Assembly: GCA_017450425.1 (NCBI GenBank)
Contig: JAFSUV010000059.1
Coordinates: 1-7,716, forward strand
Reading direction: 5' to 3'
Source: Kiritimatiellia bacterium
GTDB taxonomy: Bacteria > Verrucomicrobiota > Kiritimatiellia > RFP12 > UBA3636
DNA length: 7,716 nucleotides
Shown: positions 5,709 to 7,716 of the stretch, piece after piece
Layout: each line of letters starts with the position of its first letter
Numbering within the stretch: the stretch's first letter is position 1
Program-made: the position numbers and the translations under genes
The notes under the pieces: generated by a model
What the model saw: only the letters and a program-made list of their open reading frames with translations
What the model was told of the DNA's origin: nothing
Databases searched by the model: none

Positions 5709-6257
5709 CTATGCGGCGGCCGGCGCTTCCGGCGCAGCTTCGGCCGGCGCCTCAACTGGCGTTTCCGGCGCAGCTGCGGCCGGCGCCTCAACTGGCGTTT
5801 CCGGCGCGGCTGCGGCCGGCGCTTCAACTGGCGCTTCCGGCGCGGCTGCGGCCGGTGCTTCAACAGGCGCTTCCGGCGCGGCTGCGGCCGGTGCGTCCAG
5901 CACGTCAAGCAAAGCGCCGTCCGGCTCCGCAGCGGGATCTGCGGCCGGGACGACGGCGGAAACCGGGTCCGGCGCCGGCTCCTCGAACCGATCCGTCACG
6001 TCCGCCGAGACTCCCCTGTGCTTCAAAATCAAAACCGCAAGGAATGTGGTGTTGACGAGAAACACGATGGCGAGAATCACGGTCGTGCGCGTAAGCACGT
6101 TGCCCATCTGGCCGCCGAAGACGGCCTCTGCGGCGCCACCGCCAAACGACAACCCGACGCCCTGGCCCTTGGAGCGCTGGAGCAGGATGATGCCTATCAG
6201 CATCAAGCAAACCACGGCCTCTAAGGCCATCAGGAGGCGGATGATTATTTCAATCAT
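5709..6257 (-). CDS. secG: Preprotein translocase subunit SecG with long Ala/Pro/Glu repeat tail
   Basis: The 182-aa product has a standard SecG core: TM1 at about 3-26, the conserved loop QRSKGQGVGLSFGGGAAEAV (27-46) continuing to FGG, and TM2 at about 57-78. SecG is the accessory inner-membrane subunit of SecYEG that assists SecA-driven export. The core alone (about 80 aa) is normal. Residues 79-182 are an extra, low-complexity tail, first acidic/Pro-rich and then built from 12-residue repeats of the type APAAAAPEAPVE. The tail has no hydrophobic segment and should be disordered; with both termini of SecG on the same side of the membrane, it is predicted to be periplasmic. The gene lies 43 bp after tpiA, a common bacterial pairing, and is probably in the same transcript. 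No Shine-Dalgarno is visible before ATG 6257. Confidence 0.92.
   Translation of the reverse strand: MIEIIIRLLMALEAVVCLMLIGIILLQRSKGQGVGLSFGGGAAEAVFGGQMGNVLTRTTVILAIVFLVNTTFLAVLILKHRGVSADVTDRFEEPAPDPVSAVVPAADPAAEPDGALLDVLDAPAAAAPEAPVEAPAAAAPEAPVEAPAAAAPETPVEAPAAAAPETPVEAPAEAAPEAPAAA
5712..5894. repeat. 36-bp tandem repeat inside secG 3' end
   Basis: On the + strand the marker TCAACTGG recurs at 5752, 5788 and 5824, with a variant TCAACAGG at 5860, an exact 36-bp period. Four full units plus a degenerate distal unit encode residues 122-182 of SecG (units APAAAAPEAPVE twice, APAAAAPETPVE twice, then a shortened APAEAAPEAP). Differences between units are few, such as gcc/gct and gcg/gca changes and Thr/Ala at one position. 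This points to recent expansion by slippage or recombination. It is in-frame coding repeat, not a CRISPR, because the units are contiguous without spacers. Confidence 0.9.
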
Positions 6258-6300
6258 GGCGGTGCGTAGGTGTAAGGTCTTTTGTGATGGACGCCCTGGA

Positions 6301-7059
6301 CTAAACGGCGGCTCCGGCCGCGACGAGGGCGAGGAAATCCGGTGCCTTGAGCGAAGCGCCGCCGATGAGCCCGCCGTCGATGTCCTTCTTGGCGAGGAGT
6401 TCGGGGGCGTTGGCCGGCTTCATCGAGCCGCCGTACAGGATGCGAACGGACTCGGCGGCGGTTTCGCCGTAGATGTCGGTCAGAATCGCGCGGATCTGGG
6501 CGTGGACCTCCTGCGCCATGTCGGGCGTGGCCGTCTTGCCCGTGCCGATCGCCCACACGGGCTCGTACGCGATGACGACCTTCGAATAGTCCGAAATGCC
6601 TTCGAGCGCCTTGCGCGTCTGCCGGTCGATGACCGATGCCGTCTCGCCGTTCTCGCGCTCGGTGAGTGTCTCGCCCACGCAGATGACGGTGACGAGCCCG
6701 GCTTCGACCGCCGCCTTCGAGCGGAGGTTCACCGTTTCGTCCGTCTCGCCGAAATACTGGCGGCGCTCGCTGTGGCCCACGATTACGTGCGTAAGCCCGG
6801 CGTCGAGGAGCATCCCCGTGGAGACTTCGCCCGTGTAGGCGCCGCTCGCGGCCCAGTGGACATTCTCTGCGCCGACGGCGACGGGCGAGCCCTTCGCCGC
6901 CTCCACCACCGCCGGAATCGTGAGATACGGAGGGCATACGAGAACTTCCGGGAGATTGCCTTTGGGAAGGCCGGCGACTATTTCCTTGACGAGGGCGGCG
7001 CCCTCGGCGGAGGTTTTGTTCATCTTCCAGTTGCCGGCTATGAGAATGCGACGGGACAT
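6301..7059 (-). CDS. tpiA: Triosephosphate isomerase
   Basis: The 252-aa product has the full family length and all catalytic elements: N10 and K12 in AGNWKMN, H96 in the VGHSERR segment, and E166 in AYEPVWAIGTG, which also forms the mobile loop 6 (168-174). The phosphate-binding YGGS (209-212) and GGLIGGASL (229-237) follow. The enzyme interconverts dihydroxyacetone phosphate and glyceraldehyde 3-phosphate in glycolysis and gluconeogenesis in the cytoplasm. ATG 7059 gives the canonical short N terminus before the first strand. A weak purine run (GAAAGA) lies about 8 nt upstream. It is the first gene of a likely operon with secG, the 215-aa gene and the solute-binding gene, driven by the promoter at 7141-7169. 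Confidence 0.98.
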   Translation of the reverse strand: MSRRILIAGNWKMNKTSAEGAALVKEIVAGLPKGNLPEVLVCPPYLTIPAVVEAAKGSPVAVGAENVHWAASGAYTGEVSTGMLLDAGLTHVIVGHSERRQYFGETDETVNLRSKAAVEAGLVTVICVGETLTERENGETASVIDRQTRKALEGISDYSKVVIAYEPVWAIGTGKTATPDMAQEVHAQIRAILTDIYGETAAESVRILYGGSMKPANAPELLAKKDIDGGLIGGASLKAPDFLALVAAGAAV

Positions 7060-7071
7060 CGTTTGGTCTTT

Positions 7072-7125
7072 CTATTTGCGTTTTTTCCGGCGCGCCGCGC
7101 CCAACAGGACGGAAAAATCGATCAT
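7072..7125 (-). CDS. Possible 17-aa leader ORF upstream of tpiA
   Basis: Within the predicted tpiA leader, ATG (7125) opens an 18-codon frame ending in TAG (7074-7072), 12 nt before the tpiA ATG. It encodes MIDFSVLLGAARRKKRK: a hydrophobic N half and a strongly basic C terminus. It lacks a visible Shine-Dalgarno, starts only about 9 nt after the predicted transcription start, and could be a chance ORF. It would matter only if translated, as a leader peptide or coupling device for tpiA. Confidence 0.2.
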   Translation of the reverse strand: MIDFSVLLGAARRKKRK

Positions 7126-7140
7126 GCGCGTCGAAGGCCA

Positions 7141-7169
7141 AGTATCGCCCAAACCGGGCCGTGTGTCAA
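7141..7169 (-). promoter_or_regulatory. Promoter of the tpiA-secG operon
   Basis: On the minus strand a perfect -35 TTGACA (7169-7164) is followed after exactly 17 bp by GATACT (7146-7141, 4/6 to TATAAT). The predicted start is near 7134, giving a leader of about 75 nt before tpiA. No other promoter of this quality is apparent between the four genes downstream, consistent with one transcript. Confidence 0.7.
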
Positions 7170-7209
7170 CCGCCCGACCTCTTTTGCGCGGCGCAGGGAA
7201 ATATTTTCA

Positions 7210-7239
7210 TGGACAAAACACCGGCGTTTCGGGTATGAT
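7210..7239 (+). promoter_or_regulatory. Promoter of the right-edge lipoprotein gene
   Basis: TGGACA (7210-7215, 5/6) and TATGAT (7234-7239, 5/6) are separated by 18 bp. An A/T-rich patch GAAATATTTT (7198-7207) sits just upstream of the -35, like an UP element. The predicted start near 7246 leaves a leader of about 49 nt. It is divergent from the tpiA promoter; the two -35 boxes lie 40 bp apart. Confidence 0.65.
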
Positions 7240-7257
7240 GCCCCGCGTTTGAGGGGC
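7240..7257 (+). other. Small hairpin at the predicted 5' end of the lipoprotein transcript
   Basis: GCCCC (7240-7244) and GGGGC (7253-7257) can pair over an 8-nt loop. If transcription begins near 7246 only part of the left arm would be transcribed, so its role in RNA is doubtful unless initiation is earlier. As DNA it sits at the initiation site. Confidence 0.2.
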
Positions 7258-7294
7258 AATCGCGCTTCGTCAACCCATCTACGCAAATCCGGCA

Positions 7295-7716
7295 ATGAAA
7301 ATCAATTCCAGTCTGCTTTTTTCCGGCGCTCTCGCCACGGCCGTCGTAGCCGCTTGCGGCTGCCGCACCATCCACTCTTCCGACTATTCGTACTATCCGA
7401 AGACGAAGGACGCTCCCGCCGTCGCCGAGCCGGAAGCCGAGAAGCCGGTGTCGCCCGTCGCGGTGCCTTCCGGCGAAGCCGAAGCGGTCGTCGCCGAGGG
7501 CAAGGCTCCCGCCGCCGCGGTTTCCGTCGCGGGCGCGCCCGACGCGGCGCCAGTGCCGGTGCAGGACGCCGCGTCCGTCGGCAAGGCTGGCACTTACCGC
7601 GAGTTCGTGATTACGGACGACGGCGCCGACCGCTCCTACGCTTTCACGAGCGACGGCCTTCAGGGCCAGACCGGGCGGCACGTCCCCGCGCCCGCCCCCG
7701 CGCCTGCGCCCGAACC
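7295..7716 (+). CDS. Lipoprotein with Ala/Pro/Val-rich region (partial, runs off the right edge)
   Basis: An ATG at 7295 opens a frame of 140 complete codons to the window end without a stop. The N terminus MKINSSLLFSGALATAVVAAC is a clear lipoprotein signal with lipobox VAAC (C21), followed by a second Cys at 23. Residues 39-97 are Ala/Pro/Val/Glu-rich and probably disordered. A more ordered-looking stretch follows (TYREFVITDDGADRSYAFTS, 100-119), and then PAPAPAPAP (131-139) at the edge, suggesting a linker to a further domain outside the window. I cannot assign a family. High GC3 and a good promoter upstream support a real gene. No Shine-Dalgarno precedes the ATG. Similar linkers occur in envelope proteins with LysM or OmpA domains, but that domain is not visible here. 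Confidence 0.8.
   Translation, partial: MKINSSLLFSGALATAVVAACGCRTIHSSDYSYYPKTKDAPAVAEPEAEKPVSPVAVPSGEAEAVVAEGKAPAAAVSVAGAPDAAPVPVQDAASVGKAGTYREFVITDDGADRSYAFTSDGLQGQTGRHVPAPAPAPAPE

Noticed and set aside
5712..5894. Regularly spaced 36-bp repeats resembling a CRISPR array
   Set aside because: The units are contiguous with no unique spacers, in frame with SecG, and no cas genes are present.
6254..7141. 295-aa minus-strand ORF overlapping tpiA
   Set aside because: An out-of-frame shadow of tpiA, whose true frame contains every catalytic residue of triosephosphate isomerase.
7166..7681. Minus-strand ORFs (7166-7681, 7393-7593) opposite the right-edge lipoprotein
   Set aside because: Gly/Arg/Ala-rich antisense frames that cross the promoter region; the + strand frame has a lipobox and a promoter in the right place.

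Overview
The window is GC-rich throughout (about two thirds G+C by eye, strongly GC-biased third codon positions). It reads as a chromosomal core region of a Gram-negative-type, probably anaerobic bacterium. No mobile element, phage gene, CRISPR array or rRNA is visible. Several features would fit a Verrucomicrobiota/Kiritimatiellota/Lentisphaerota-type genome: lipoprotein signal peptides, an anaerobe-style flavin/ferredoxin fusion, Ala/Pro/Glu-rich secreted tails and a near absence of Shine-Dalgarno motifs. That placement is inference; no gene here is diagnostic of a phylum.

Left part (1-2724). The 3' end of an unidentified gene runs into a PHP-family histidinol-phosphatase gene through an ATGA stop/start overlap (+ strand). 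Converging on it, with 20 bp of 3' overlap, is a two-gene minus-strand unit. Its first gene encodes a PNPOx-like flavin-barrel protein with a C-terminal 2x[4Fe-4S] ferredoxin domain. The second encodes a lipoprotein of the phytase-like esterase family. These two are also joined by an ATGA overlap.

Middle (2725-3282). A 121-bp divergent intergenic region carries a perfect 7-2-7 palindrome and candidate promoters in both directions. A complete class II tRNA-Tyr(GUA) with encoded CCA follows, and 49 bp later a small FtsB/DivIC-like division protein gene. A GC-rich hairpin lies between this gene and the convergent operon on its right.

Right part (3283-7059, minus strand). One likely operon reads tpiA, secG, a 215-aa protein of unknown function, and a family 5 (oligopeptide-type) solute-binding lipoprotein. 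tpiA-secG is a common bacterial pairing. SecG carries an unusual tail of about 100 residues built on a 36-bp tandem repeat. The solute-binding gene is the only one in the window with a textbook Shine-Dalgarno sequence. A strong promoter (TTGACA, 17 bp, GATACT) lies upstream of tpiA, and its predicted leader contains a 17-codon ORF.

Right edge (7060-7716). Divergent from tpiA, a good promoter (TGGACA, 18 bp, TATGAT) drives a lipoprotein gene that runs off the window.

Most of the window is housekeeping (histidine synthesis, tRNA, division, glycolysis, secretion). I found no convincing new multi-gene system. The items most worth a second look are the unknown 215-aa protein in the secG operon, the repeat-tailed SecG, the flavin/ferredoxin plus esterase-lipoprotein pair with its palindromic and possibly leaderless promoter, and the tpiA leader ORF.
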